Shown here piece after piece: positions 27,017 through 35,252 of a stretch of 64,000 nucleotides of DNA. The stretch is taken from contig NZ_JAJFAW010000018.1 of NCBI RefSeq assembly GCF_020711255.1, positions 1-64,000 of the forward strand, read 5' to 3'. The stretch is from Hymenobacter plasmatis (GTDB lineage: Bacteria > Bacteroidota > Bacteroidia > Cytophagales > Hymenobacteraceae). The notes under the pieces are model-generated. The model was not told the origin of the DNA. It searched no databases and saw only the letters and a list, made by a program, of their open reading frames with translations. Position 1 is the first letter of the stretch. Each line of letters begins with the position of its first letter. A program made the translations under genes and the position numbers.

Positions 27017-28906
27017 CTACTTCCGCAGCTCAACTACCCAGGCCGTGTGCGCGGGCACCTGCAGGGTCTTGAGGTCCGAGATGGTGGCGCCGCTCACAAC
27101 TTCCCGCCCCGACGTGAAGCCGGCGAACCGCTCGGCGAAGCGCGTGCCGTCTACCTTTTTCTCGCTCTTGGTATTATTGGCAATCACCATCACGCACTCG
27201 CCGGCGTCGTTGTAGCGGAAGTACGTGTACACGCCGTCCTGCGGAATAAACTGCATGAGCTTGCCGCTCGAGAGCACGGGGTGGGTCTTGCGGTAGTTGG
27301 CCAGCTTGCTCACGTAGTCGAAGGCTTCGCCGGCCTGGCCGGGGCGGGTGGCGAAGTAGTTGGTTTTGTCGCCAGCCCAACCGCCGGAGAAGTCTTCGCG
27401 CACCTTGCCGTCGGGGTTCGAGAAGTTCTTCATCAGCACCTCGGTACCGTAGTAGAGCTGCGGGGTGCCGCGCAGGGTGAGCAGCCAGGCCATGCCGGTT
27501 TTGAACTTGTTAAAATCCTCGCCCACCACCGAGTAGAAACGGCTCATGTCGTGGTTGTCGAGGAAGGGCACGTTGCGCGTGGCGTCCACGTACAGCCAGT
27601 CGCCCTGCAGGGCGTGGTAGAGCTTGCTCAGGTCGCCGTTTTCGGTTTTCAGCGCATCGGAAATGGCGAAGCAGATTTGAAAGTCGAGCACGCCCGGCAG
27701 GTTCGACTTAAAGCCGTTCACCGGCGGGAAAATGTTCTGGGCGAAGAAGGCCTGCTCGGCCTCGGTGCCTTCCCAGGCCTCGCCAAACAAAGCCAGTTTG
27801 GGATATTCTTCGGCAATAGCCTTGCCCCAGGCCATCAGAAACTGCGGGTCGGAATAAGGGTAGGTATCGATGCGGTAGCCGTCGAGGCCGGTGCTTTCCA
27901 CCCACCACAGAAAGTTCTGAATCAAGTACGTCGACACCAGCGGGTTGCCCTGGTTGACGTCGGGCATGGTCGTGTCAAACCAGCCGTCGTTGAACAGCTG
28001 GTAGTCGCGCTTCGAGCCGTAGGGGTCGTTGAGGGCGAAGGCGTTGTAGTTGCTGCGCGTGAAGTTGGGAAACTTGTGGAACCAGTCTTCGCCGGGCTTG
28101 TCGAGAAACAAGTGGTGGTAGCTGCCCCAGTGGTTGAGCACGATGTCCTGCACCACTTTCAGGCCGTTGGCGTGCGCGGCTTTCACAAACTGCACGTACT
28201 CGGCGTTGGTGCCGTAGCGCGGGTCAATCTTGTAGCAGTCGGTCACGGCGTAGCCGTGGTAGCTGGCCTTGGGCATGTCGTTTTCCACCAGCGGCGTGGG
28301 CCAGATGGCCGTGGCGCCCAGCTGCTTGAAGTACGCAAAGTGGTTCTGAATGCCCTTGATGTCGCCGCCGTGGCGGGCGTACATCGAGTCGCGGGCAATG
28401 TGGTTGACGCGGGTGCCCTTCACCACGTCGTTCTTGGGGTCGCCGTTCGAGAAGCGGTCCGGCATCAGCATGTAGATGAAGTCGGCCTGGGTGAGCCCCT
28501 GGGTGCGCTGGGGGTCCTGGTTGCGGGCCCGCAGCTCGTAGGCGTAGCTCAATTTCTTGGCCCCCTGAAAAGTGAGCTTGAGCTGGCCCGGTTTTGCGTC
28601 GGGGGCGATGTTGAGGTTCACCACCAGGTAGTTGGGGCTTTCCACTTTCTGCACGCCCTCCACGGTCACGCCGGGGTAGGGGGCCAGGGTGGCCGTGCTG
28701 GCCCCGATGCCGGGGCTGTGCACCAGCAGCTGCAGCTTGGGGTTTTTCATGCCCACCCACCAAAAAGTGGGGTCGATGCGCACGCTGGGGGCGGCTTTGG
28801 CGGCGGGAGCGGTGGCGGCCGGCAGGCCCGGGGCGAGGCGAGCCGAGACGGGAGCAGCCGTGGCCAGCAGCAGGGCCGCGGCCGGCAGTAAGCGGAAGAG
28901 GTTCAT
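27017..28906 (-). CDS. Secreted GH13 neopullulanase/cyclomaltodextrinase-like enzyme (SusA-like)
   Basis: Protein of 629 residues. Signal peptide MNLFRLLPAAALLLATAAPVSA; the frame runs up to 28960 but this is the natural start. An N-terminal immunoglobulin-like domain (about 45-130, IDPTFWWVGMKNP) is typical of cyclomaltodextrinases and Bacteroides SusA. The barrel has nucleophile D347 (LDGYRIDTYPYS), acid/base E376 (LFGEAWEG) and D453 (FLDNHDMSRF). It would degrade maltodextrins or cyclodextrins in the periplasm. First gene of the minus-strand GH13 cluster, with a strong bidirectional terminator upstream. Confidence 0.93.
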   Translation of the reverse strand: MNLFRLLPAAALLLATAAPVSARLAPGLPAATAPAAKAAPSVRIDPTFWWVGMKNPKLQLLVHSPGIGASTATLAPYPGVTVEGVQKVESPNYLVVNLNIAPDAKPGQLKLTFQGAKKLSYAYELRARNQDPQRTQGLTQADFIYMLMPDRFSNGDPKNDVVKGTRVNHIARDSMYARHGGDIKGIQNHFAYFKQLGATAIWPTPLVENDMPKASYHGYAVTDCYKIDPRYGTNAEYVQFVKAAHANGLKVVQDIVLNHWGSYHHLFLDKPGEDWFHKFPNFTRSNYNAFALNDPYGSKRDYQLFNDGWFDTTMPDVNQGNPLVSTYLIQNFLWWVESTGLDGYRIDTYPYSDPQFLMAWGKAIAEEYPKLALFGEAWEGTEAEQAFFAQNIFPPVNGFKSNLPGVLDFQICFAISDALKTENGDLSKLYHALQGDWLYVDATRNVPFLDNHDMSRFYSVVGEDFNKFKTGMAWLLTLRGTPQLYYGTEVLMKNFSNPDGKVREDFSGGWAGDKTNYFATRPGQAGEAFDYVSKLANYRKTHPVLSSGKLMQFIPQDGVYTYFRYNDAGECVMVIANNTKSEKKVDGTRFAERFAGFTSGREVVSGATISDLKTLQVPAHTAWVVELRK

Positions 28907-29005
28907 AAACGGTACCGTAAAAGAGCTTCGGAACGTCAAAGTAACGGTTTTAGTGGGCAAGGTCCTCTATAGCCGCCCCGCTTTCGGCGGCAAATCCCAT
29001 CACAA

Positions 29006-29040
29006 AAAAAGCCTGCTCCTTGATAAGGAGCAGGCTTTTT
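29006..29040. terminator. Bidirectional terminator between GH13 and lipoprotein genes
   Basis: Perfect 15-base stem AAAAAGCCTGCTCCT / AGGAGCAGGCTTTTT with a five-base loop and A/T runs on both sides. It ends the minus-strand lipoprotein transcript coming from 30531 and insulates the GH13 gene. Confidence 0.8.
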
Positions 29041-29091
29041 AAGGAAAGAACAGGTGCTGGTAGGAAACGTAGCCCACCGACGCTGAGCAGC

Positions 29092-30531
29092 TTACTGCTG
29101 CTTGGCCAGCCAGAGCGAGGCGTTCATGTGCAGCTTGGCGTGGCTGGCAATTTCGGTCCAGCCGGGGTACACGGTGTTGCCGGGGCTGCCGGTGCCGTCG
29201 TCGGCCGGCGAGGAGTCGGTGATGACCACCACGCGGCCGGTGCCGTAGGTGCTGCTGGCGCACATGATGTTGGTGAGGCCCTGCGTGGCCGTGGTCTGCC
29301 AAATCAGGGGCTGGGCCTGCGAGCCGCTGGTTTTGGTGATGGTGGCGCCGTTGCTGAACTTGAGCTGGGTGACGTCGCCCTGCGAGCCGTGCAGGATGGT
29401 GTTGGTGCTGCTGGCCAATACGTTGCTGGTGGTTTCGGAAATGTTGGTGTAGTTGATGCTCAGGCCGAATGGGTTGGCCTGCACCGAGTTGTTGGTCATC
29501 AGGTCGTTCCAGATGTCAACCGAGTCGTAGCCGTCGCTGTTGCGGTCCGACACGTCGTGGTCGGAAATCAGGAACAAGCCGCCGCCGTTTTTCACGAAGT
29601 TGATGATGGCCGTCTTCTCCGCCGCGGTGAACAGCGTGTTGGGCTCATCCACCACAAACACGTTGTAGTTGGCCAGGTCCTGGGGGTTGGAGGCGTTGCC
29701 GTAGGTGAGAGCCGTGCCCGAGGGCAGGTTTTCCACCGAGTTGCCCAGCTTCACCAGGGCCACGCCCCAGGAGGAGAGGGCGGCCGTCCAGTAAGTTTCG
29801 GCCGTGGTGCTCGTGATGCCCGATGCTGCGGGGGTGGGGTAGCGGGGCGTTACGCCCGCGTCCACGTCCAGGGCCCAGTCGGCGTTGCCGGCCAGCTCGG
29901 CGTGGCTGGCGTCAAACAGGAACTTGGTGCCGCCCGTGGAGCCCCCGCCGCCGCCGCCGTAGCTCTGCACCGTGATGTTGTCGAAGTTGATGCGGTTAGT
30001 GGTGCCGTCGGTTTTGCGCACCTGCAGGCGCACGGCGCCGGCCAGGTTCACGGTGAAAGACGCCGTGCTGAGCGCAGTGGTGCTGGTGGTGATGGTGCTG
30101 CCCACTTTGGTGTAGGTGCTGCCGCTGTTGGTGGAGGCCCACAGCTCCCAGGTGCTGCTGGCGTCAGTGCCGTACTTGGCGTGGTCGACCGTAACGGCGC
30201 CGGCGCCGCCGGCCAGGTCAAAGTTCATGCTCAGCGAGCCGCTGTTGCGCACCCGCGCCGACTGCGTGCCGGTCTTGATATCGGCAGTGGTGTTGCCAAT
30301 CAGGGCATCGTTCAGGGTCCAGGAGCCCGAGCCCAGCGTGACGCTGCCGGTGGTGTAGGCGGTTTTGGTGCCCGTCTCAAACCCCTCCGGGAAGCCCGGC
30401 GCCGAAACGTCGGCCCGGAGAACGGTGGCCGTGGGCGTAGCCGGTGTCAGCTCCGATTTGGAGCAGCTTGCAAATAGCATTGCTCCAAGTAGGGGCGCCG
30501 CTAAGGTGCGTACGGAAAAGGACATGCGCAT
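29092..30531 (-). CDS. Lipoprotein with N-terminal jelly-roll-like and C-terminal GATase1-like domains
   Basis: Protein of 479 residues. The lipobox is LLGAMLFASC. Residues of about 45-195 form a beta-rich domain (FPEGFETGTKTAYTTGSV, GSWTLNDALIGNT, WELWASTNSGSTYTKVGS, NRINFDNITVQSYGGGG) like the anchor or carbohydrate-binding jelly rolls of Bacteroidota surface proteins. After a Gly-rich linker, residues of about 205-479 resemble a class I glutamine amidotransferase-like fold (FLFDASHAELAGNAD, YNVFVVDEPNTLFTAAEKTAIINFVKNGGGLFLISDHD). No catalytic Cys is evident at the nucleophile position. It may be a binding or structural protein. Starch link is positional only. Confidence 0.72.
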   Translation of the reverse strand: MRMSFSVRTLAAPLLGAMLFASCSKSELTPATPTATVLRADVSAPGFPEGFETGTKTAYTTGSVTLGSGSWTLNDALIGNTTADIKTGTQSARVRNSGSLSMNFDLAGGAGAVTVDHAKYGTDASSTWELWASTNSGSTYTKVGSTITTSTTALSTASFTVNLAGAVRLQVRKTDGTTNRINFDNITVQSYGGGGGGSTGGTKFLFDASHAELAGNADWALDVDAGVTPRYPTPAASGITSTTAETYWTAALSSWGVALVKLGNSVENLPSGTALTYGNASNPQDLANYNVFVVDEPNTLFTAAEKTAIINFVKNGGGLFLISDHDVSDRNSDGYDSVDIWNDLMTNNSVQANPFGLSINYTNISETTSNVLASSTNTILHGSQGDVTQLKFSNGATITKTSGSQAQPLIWQTTATQGLTNIMCASSTYGTGRVVVITDSSPADDGTGSPGNTVYPGWTEIASHAKLHMNASLWLAKQQ

Positions 30532-31064
30532 AAGGGGTTGGGCTGAAATGGGAAGTGGAAATATTGAGTCAAAACTAATATAACTAGTTACTTACATTGC
30601 ATAAAGGCTAGGTGTAAGATTATGGCATATAGGAATAGTGTAGTTGGCGGAAATAGTTATTACCGATTTCACGATTGTATTTATCTGTTAAAAATGGCTT
30701 CTTTTAAACCCGGCTTATAGCTCATCCGTTAGAGACTGGTTGTTCGGCCCTCAGCGTAGGGTATATTATTTTTTTAATTCTCCTTCCACGCAGGTGGCTT
30801 CTGCCTAAAAAGCTACGCCGCCGATAAGCACCGGCCCTAGACGGCCGGGCCTCTAGCCCAATTTCACGGTAGCCGTGCCTAGGCCGCTGGCGCATAGGGC
30901 TTCGGGGTCTTCGTCCGCTTTCGGGTATCGGGCATTTTGCGTTCTTTGTCGAATGCTTCGGACCTTGCGCCCCCCAACGGGCTAAGGTCAAGGTTCCGGC
31001 CTCCGTTTCTCCAACTTGTATTTTTTCTCTCAGGCGCAGGCAGTAGCGTGCGCGATATGTTTCT
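30532..31064. other. Intergenic region of about 530 bases, AT-rich left half
   Basis: Divergent region between the lipoprotein gene (minus) and the GT35 gene (plus). The left 190 bases are clearly AT-richer than the genes around it and are the likely promoter zone. The minus-strand frames 30722-31081 and 30879-31151 are Arg-rich, have no family features and overlap the start of the GT35 gene, so they are not called. A tRNA-like D-arm string at about 30715 does not extend to a full tRNA. Confidence 0.5.
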
Positions 31065-32711
31065 ATGGCTTTTACGTTCAACCCTTACACGCCGGCGGCT
31101 AAATACAAGACGGCCGCGGCGTATTTCTCGATGGAGTTTGCCATCGACCAATCCCTGAAAACGTACTCCGGTGGCCTGGGCTTCCTAGCGGGCTCGCACA
31201 TGCGCTCGGCCTACGAGCTGAAGCAGAACCTAGTGGGCATCAGCATCCTGTGGAGCTTCGGCTACTACGACCAGGGTCGCAACGAAGACCAGACCATGCG
31301 GGCCGAGTTCCGCCAGAAGCACTACTCATTTTTGGAAGATACCGGCCTGGTGTTTCCCATCACCATTCACGGGGCCGATGTGCACGTGAAGGCCCTGTAC
31401 CTGGCGCCGGAGGTATTTGGCACCGTGCCGATGTTCTTCCTGACCACCGACATTGCCGAGAACGACTACATCTCGCGCACCATCTCGCACCACCTCTACG
31501 ACCCGGATGCAGCGGCCCGCGTGGCCCAGAGTATCCTGCTGGGCGTGGGCGGCGGCAAGCTGCTCGACCTGCTCGGCCGCAAGACCGACGTGTACCACCT
31601 CAACGAGGGCCACGGCCTGCCGCTGGCATTTTACCTCTACGAACAGCACGGCCGCAACCTGGCCGAAGTGCAGAAGCGCCTGGTGTTCACCACGCACACC
31701 CCCGAGCTGGCCGGCAACGAAGAGCGCCCCATGAAGCTGCTCACCGACATGAGCTTCTTTGGCGACGTGCCCGAGCAGGAAATCCGCCGGGTGGCCCGCA
31801 TCGAAAACGACGCGCTGAACTACACGCTCACCGCCCTGCGCTTCTCGCGCAAGGCCAACGCCGTGAGCAAGGTGCATGGCATCGTGAGCCTGGAAATGTG
31901 GGGCCACTACGAGGGCATTTGCCCCATCATCCCCATCACCAACAGCCAGAACGGCCTCTACTGGCGCGACCCGCAGCTGGCCGCCGCCAACAAAGCCAAG
32001 GACGATGCCGCCCTGCTGGCCCGCAAGCGCGAGCTGAAAAAGGACCTGTTCAAGATAGTGGCCGACCAAACCGGCAACCTCTTCGACCCCGACGTGCTGA
32101 CCATTGTGTGGGCCCGCCGCTTTGCCGGCTACAAGCGCGCCGACCTGATTCTGCGCCACTTCGACCGGTTTGTGCAGCTGGCCAGCAACACCAAGCGGCC
32201 CATCCAGATGATTTGGGCCGGCAAGCCTTACCCCAAGGACTTTGGCGCCGTGGACCTGTTCAATGAAATCATCCAGCGCACGGCCCACCTGAAAAACTGC
32301 GCCGTGCTCACCGGTTACGAGCTGGGCCTGTCGGCCGCGCTGAAAAAAGGCTCCGACATCTGGCTCAATACGCCCCGCTTCCCGCGCGAGGCCAGCGGCA
32401 CCAGCGGCATGACCGCCGCCATGAACGCCAGCGTGAACCTGAGCATTGCCGACGGCTGGATTCCCGAGTTCTGCCGCGACGGCGACAACGGCTTCCTCAT
32501 CGCGCACGCCGAAGTGGAGCTGCCCGACAACGTGAAGGACGACCAGGAGGCCACCACTCTGCTCGACGTGCTCGAAACCAAGGTGCTGCCGATGTACTAC
32601 GAGCAGCCCAAGCAGTTCCTGAAGGTGGTGAAAAACGCCATGAAGGACGTAGAGCCCGAGTTTGAGTCGGGACGCATGGCCAAGCAGTACTACGAGCAGC
32701 TCTACAAATAG
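31065..32711 (+). CDS. glgP: Alpha-glucan phosphorylase homologue (GT35) lacking the PLP lysine
   Basis: Short GT35-type protein of 548 residues (mammalian enzymes are about 840). It has the family fold signatures: YFSMEFAIDQSLKTYSGGLGFLAG-type N-terminus, YHLNEGHGLPLAF, VWARRFAGYKRADLI and the region REASGTSGM. In active phosphorylases the residue after the last Met is the lysine that holds PLP (SGMK or SNMK); here residue 450 is Thr, codon ACC at 32412-32414. So PLP cannot be bound in the normal way. It may be a glucan-binding or differently acting enzyme, or a lineage-wide variant. It sits beside the GH13 cluster and would act on glycogen or maltodextrin in the cytoplasm if active. Confidence 0.88.
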   Translation: MAFTFNPYTPAAKYKTAAAYFSMEFAIDQSLKTYSGGLGFLAGSHMRSAYELKQNLVGISILWSFGYYDQGRNEDQTMRAEFRQKHYSFLEDTGLVFPITIHGADVHVKALYLAPEVFGTVPMFFLTTDIAENDYISRTISHHLYDPDAAARVAQSILLGVGGGKLLDLLGRKTDVYHLNEGHGLPLAFYLYEQHGRNLAEVQKRLVFTTHTPELAGNEERPMKLLTDMSFFGDVPEQEIRRVARIENDALNYTLTALRFSRKANAVSKVHGIVSLEMWGHYEGICPIIPITNSQNGLYWRDPQLAAANKAKDDAALLARKRELKKDLFKIVADQTGNLFDPDVLTIVWARRFAGYKRADLILRHFDRFVQLASNTKRPIQMIWAGKPYPKDFGAVDLFNEIIQRTAHLKNCAVLTGYELGLSAALKKGSDIWLNTPRFPREASGTSGMTAAMNASVNLSIADGWIPEFCRDGDNGFLIAHAEVELPDNVKDDQEATTLLDVLETKVLPMYYEQPKQFLKVVKNAMKDVEPEFESGRMAKQYYEQLYK

Positions 32712-32741
32712 AACGCCGAAGTTGCGAACCGGTAAGTGCCC

Positions 32742-32791
32742 AAACGGCCCTTTATCTATTCGGGGTAAACCTGAATGATAAAGGGCCGTTT
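32742..32791 (+). terminator. Hairpin after the GT35 gene
   Basis: AAACGGCCCTTTATC (32742-32756) pairs perfectly with GATAAAGGGCCGTTT (32777-32791), 31 bases after the stop codon. The loop is 20 bases. A weak T tract follows, so it is a probable transcript end. Confidence 0.6.
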
Positions 32792-32848
32792 AGTGTTAAA
32801 AAGAGGCAAAAAAGCCATTTTTAACCTCACCATTTCACGCCTTTCCGC

Positions 32849-33511
32849 ATGTGTGGCCGTTATACGTTCATCGCCCCGGCGCCCGTCGTTGAGCAGCGTT
32901 TCGACGCCAAGTTCACCGAGCAGCCTCCCGCTACTTTCAATGCCGCGCCCTCGCAGCGCCTGCCGGTCATCACCAACGCCGCTCCCCACCAGATTCAGTT
33001 ATTGAGCTGGGGCCTGGTGCCCAGTTGGAGCAAAGACCCCGCGCACGGCCCCAAGCCCATCAACGCCCGCGCCGAAACGCTGGCCGAAAAACCGTCTTTC
33101 CGGCAGCTGCTGGACCGCCGCCGCTGCCTGGTGCTGGCCGATAGTTTCTACGAGTGGCAAACCACGCCCGCGGGCAAGGTGCCGCACCGGATTCTGCTGC
33201 GCAGCGAGGAGCCGTTTGCCTTTGCCGGCCTCTGGGACGAGTGGCTCGACCGCAGCACCGGCGAGCTGCACCCCACGTTCACCATCGTCACCACCGACCC
33301 CAATGCGCTGATGGCCAATATTCACAACCGCATGCCCGTCATTCTGCCCAGCCGCTCTGCCGAGCAAGCCTGGCTGGATGATGGCCTGGGCATGGAAGCC
33401 CATCAGCACCTGCTGATGCCCTACGACGCGGCCGCCATGAAAGAGTACGTTATCAGCAAGCGCGTGAATTCGCCCGCTAATAATGACGCTGAAGTGCTGG
33501 CTGCGGCATAG
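32849..33511 (+). CDS. SRAP-domain abasic-site DNA-protein crosslink protein (YedK/HMCES family)
   Basis: Protein of 220 residues. Known family members cover abasic sites in single-stranded DNA through a covalent link from Cys2. All key residues are visible: C2 after the removed Met (MCGRYTF), N31, the NARAET motif at 72-77, E102 in FYEW and H159 in NIHNRMPVIL. Length is normal. It has its own promoter region after the GT35 hairpin and is followed by a large inverted repeat. SOS control is not visible here. Confidence 0.94.
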   Translation: MCGRYTFIAPAPVVEQRFDAKFTEQPPATFNAAPSQRLPVITNAAPHQIQLLSWGLVPSWSKDPAHGPKPINARAETLAEKPSFRQLLDRRRCLVLADSFYEWQTTPAGKVPHRILLRSEEPFAFAGLWDEWLDRSTGELHPTFTIVTTDPNALMANIHNRMPVILPSRSAEQAWLDDGLGMEAHQHLLMPYDAAAMKEYVISKRVNSPANNDAEVLAAA

Positions 33512-33516
33512 GGTAA

Positions 33517-33672
33517 CCTCACACCCGGCCCCTCTCCAAAAGAGAGGGGAGCGACGGCACAAGAACCAGCTCAACTCCTCAAAACAGAAAGCCCCAGCTC
33601 AAGATTGAGCTGGGGCTTTCTGTTGCTTAACGTCCGGCTCCCCTCTCTTTTGGAGAGGGGCCGGGGGTGAGG
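33517..33672. repeat. Large inverted repeat with CCTCACxCCCGGCCCCTCTCC arms around a terminator
   Basis: Left arm 33517-33552 and right arm 33637-33672 are 36-base reverse complements with one mismatch. Each arm contains its own smaller palindrome (CCCCTCTC...GAGAGGGG). Between the arms lies an 18-base-pair hairpin at 33585-33622. This is a second repeat family, distinct from the GTCATGC palindromes, and resembles a widespread type of intergenic repeat known from many bacterial genomes. Confidence 0.85.
33585..33622. terminator. Bidirectional hairpin terminator between the repeat arms
   Basis: CAGAAAGCCCCAGCTCAA pairs with TTGAGCTGGGGCTTTCTG around a two-base GA centre (effective loop four or more). 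It follows the SRAP gene stop by 74 bases. Confidence 0.65.
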
Positions 33673-33734
33673 TGCCACCGTGGGGATTCCCCACCTACTA
33701 GCTCCATCGCCGCTATTCGTGTTACTTTGCCCGC

Positions 33735-34109
33735 ATGAATTGGCGTAACCCCTGGCTTTTGCTGCTACTCATTTTTGTGCTCTCCACGGCCGTGCAACTG
33801 GACTTGCCGTGGTGGAGCATGGCGGTGGTGGCGTTTGCGCTGGGGTTTAGCCTGGTGCCTTCGGGCGGGGCGGCTTTTGGGGCGGGCTTTGGCGGGGCGG
33901 GGTTGAGCTGGCTAGTGCCGGCGGTCTGGCTCGCGTACCTAAACGAGGGCCTGCTAGCCCACCGGGTAGCTCAATTACTACCGCTGGGCGGTTCGGCCGT
34001 TGTTTTGGTGCTCGTCACGGGTGTGGTGGCGGGCTTGGTTGGGGGTGTGGCGGCGCTGGCGGGCACTTGGTTGCGTCAGGCTGTGCGTCCCGCTCCGCAG
34101 GCCAGTTAG
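33735..34109 (+). CDS. Small hydrophobic membrane protein
   Basis: Protein of 124 residues consisting almost wholly of hydrophobic segments, perhaps four membrane helices (PWLLLLLIFVLSTAV, WWSMAVVAFALGFSLV, a Gly/Ala-rich stretch, and AVVLVLVTGVVAGLVGG). No motif is recognised. A near-consensus -7 element (TTACTTTG at 33722-33729) lies five bases before the ATG. Function unknown. Confidence 0.65.
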   Translation: MNWRNPWLLLLLIFVLSTAVQLDLPWWSMAVVAFALGFSLVPSGGAAFGAGFGGAGLSWLVPAVWLAYLNEGLLAHRVAQLLPLGGSAVVLVLVTGVVAGLVGGVAALAGTWLRQAVRPAPQAS

Positions 34110-34131
34110 TAGCCTGGTCGTAAGCGCGTTA

Positions 34132-34143
34132 TTTAGCTCAATT
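34132..34143 (+). other. Recurrent boundary motif TTTAGCTCAATT
   Basis: Second exact 12-base copy of the motif at 13119, in the spacer between two convergent genes. A partial complementary TGAGCA follows, so it may form a small hairpin with the sequence downstream. Confidence 0.4.
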
Positions 34144-34167
34144 CTCTGCTGAGCAGAAGGGTGCCAG

Positions 34168-34362
34168 CTACTTGGCGGTGTACCAGGCCAGCACTTCCAG
34201 GCCGGCGGCATCGTCTTCGGCTTCCACTACTTCGTCGAGCACGTACTGGACTTCGGCTTCGGACCAGCCTTCGTCTTCGGCGGCCGGCACCCACAGGTCG
34301 AGGGCGGCGTAGCGGTTGATGCCGGGTGGCAGGGTGCAGTGCACCTTCTTGCGAATATTCAT
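34168..34362 (-). CDS. Small acidic protein of unknown function
   Basis: Protein of 64 residues, strongly acidic in its second half (AAEDEGWSEAEVQYVLDEVVEAEDD). The first part MNIRKKVHCTLPPGINRYAALDL is more basic. No family recognised. It is supported by an ATG start, a good spacing to the next gene on the same strand and codon use like its neighbours, but it could be a chance frame. Confidence 0.45.
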   Translation of the reverse strand: MNIRKKVHCTLPPGINRYAALDLWVPAAEDEGWSEAEVQYVLDEVVEAEDDAAGLEVLAWYTAK

Positions 34363-34407
34363 AGGGGGCGAAATTACAAAAAGCGTGGCGGAGCCAGCAA
34401 AAAGGGT

Positions 34408-34860
34408 TTACCGGGAGCCGTCGGCGGGCTTTATCACGGTGACCAGCACGGGTACCACACCGGCTTCGATGATGTCGAGCTGGACAGCGGCGCGGCGCGA
34501 CACGTCCACGATGTAGCCCTTGGTGTGCGGGCCCCGGTCGGTCACGGTCACGTCTACGGAGCGGCCGTTGCGGGTGTTGGTCACCCGGATGACGGTGCCA
34601 AACGGCAGGGTGTTGTGGGCGGCGGTCATCTCGCCGGGTCGGTAAGTGGAGCCGCTGGCCGTGGCCCGGCCCGCAAATTTATTGGCGTAGTAAGAGCCCA
34701 GGCCTTTCTGGGTGTAGGCGCCGCGCGGGGCGGCGGGGCCGCTGTGGCCCACGTTGCGGCTGCTGTTGCAAGAGGCCAGCAACGCCAGCACGAGCAGCGG
34801 AACAAGGCGGGCGCCCCATAGGCCGGTGCGCAAAAAGGTGTCTCTCAGATACATCTTCAT
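34408..34860 (-). CDS. RlpA-like double-psi beta-barrel lipoprotein
   Basis: Protein of 150 residues. Lipobox LVLALLASC, then a double-psi beta-barrel domain: GLGSYYANKFAGRATASG, MTAAHNTLPFGTVIRVTN, NGRSVDVTVTDRGPHTKG and IVDVSRRAAVQL. These are the RlpA signatures. RlpA proteins act on peptidoglycan; in Pseudomonas the enzyme is a lytic transglycosylase specific for stem-less glycan. No SPOR domain is present, so septal targeting is not expected. Start ATG at 34860 (MKMYLRD); 34854 is an alternative. Confidence 0.9.
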   Translation of the reverse strand: MKMYLRDTFLRTGLWGARLVPLLVLALLASCNSSRNVGHSGPAAPRGAYTQKGLGSYYANKFAGRATASGSTYRPGEMTAAHNTLPFGTVIRVTNTRNGRSVDVTVTDRGPHTKGYIVDVSRRAAVQLDIIEAGVVPVLVTVIKPADGSR

Positions 34861-34937
34861 CTAAAATTTAAAGTCCGCGACAATCTTTCGCTCCAATTCC
34901 AATCAACCACTTTTCCAACCCCTTTTTAACCTCAACC

Positions 34938-35171
34938 ATGAAAACCTCCCTCAAACTTCTTGCCGCTCTTGCCCTGACGGGCTTCTGCTTCAGCGCCAGC
35001 GCTCAAGGCACCAAGCCAACGCCGAAAGCGGGCAAAACAGAAACCACCAAGACTGAAGAGACGACGGAAACCAAGAAAGAAGAAAAGACGGTAGCGGCCA
35101 AAGGCACCAAAATGGCGCACCACGGCGGCAGAATGCACCACACCAAAACGACCACAAAGAGCAGAATGTAA
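34938..35171 (+). CDS. Small secreted Lys/Thr/His-rich protein
   Basis: Protein of 77 residues. A clear signal peptide (MKTSLKLLAALALTGFCFSASAQ) is followed by 54 residues of low complexity: alternating KTETTKTEETTETKKEEK and a C-terminal His-rich part (MAHHGGRMHHTKTTTK). The His cluster might bind metal. It has a strong terminator downstream. Function unknown. Confidence 0.7.
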   Translation: MKTSLKLLAALALTGFCFSASAQGTKPTPKAGKTETTKTEETTETKKEEKTVAAKGTKMAHHGGRMHHTKTTTKSRM

Positions 35172-35192
35172 TCTTTGCGGTCCCAAAAGGCT

Positions 35193-35245
35193 AGCCGTCC
35201 GGCTCGGTCATTTCCTTCGGGAATGGCGGGCCGGGCGGCTTTTTT
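35193..35245 (+). terminator. Strong intrinsic terminator with TTCG loop
   Basis: A long imperfect stem (GCCGTCCGGC...GCCGGGCGGC outer part, ATTTCC/GGAATG inner part) is capped by a TTCG loop and followed by six T residues. It ends the 34938-35171 transcript. Confidence 0.85.
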
Positions 35246-35252
35246 ATGAGGG

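Noticed and set aside
29092..30531. Active glutamine amidotransferase
   Set aside because: The fold is suggested, but no nucleophilic Cys with the usual G-x-C-x-G elbow is visible.
30715..30770. tRNA-like D-arm string TAGCTCATCCGTTAGAG
   Set aside because: No T-arm GGTTCGA sequence or acceptor pairing follows at the right distance.
30722..31151. Arg-rich minus-strand frames before the GT35 gene
   Set aside because: No family feature, and they overlap the start of a real plus-strand gene.
32849..33511. Peptidase role for the SRAP protein
   Set aside because: The family is known to form covalent links with abasic DNA; the peptidase label reflects autoproteolysis of the initiator Met.
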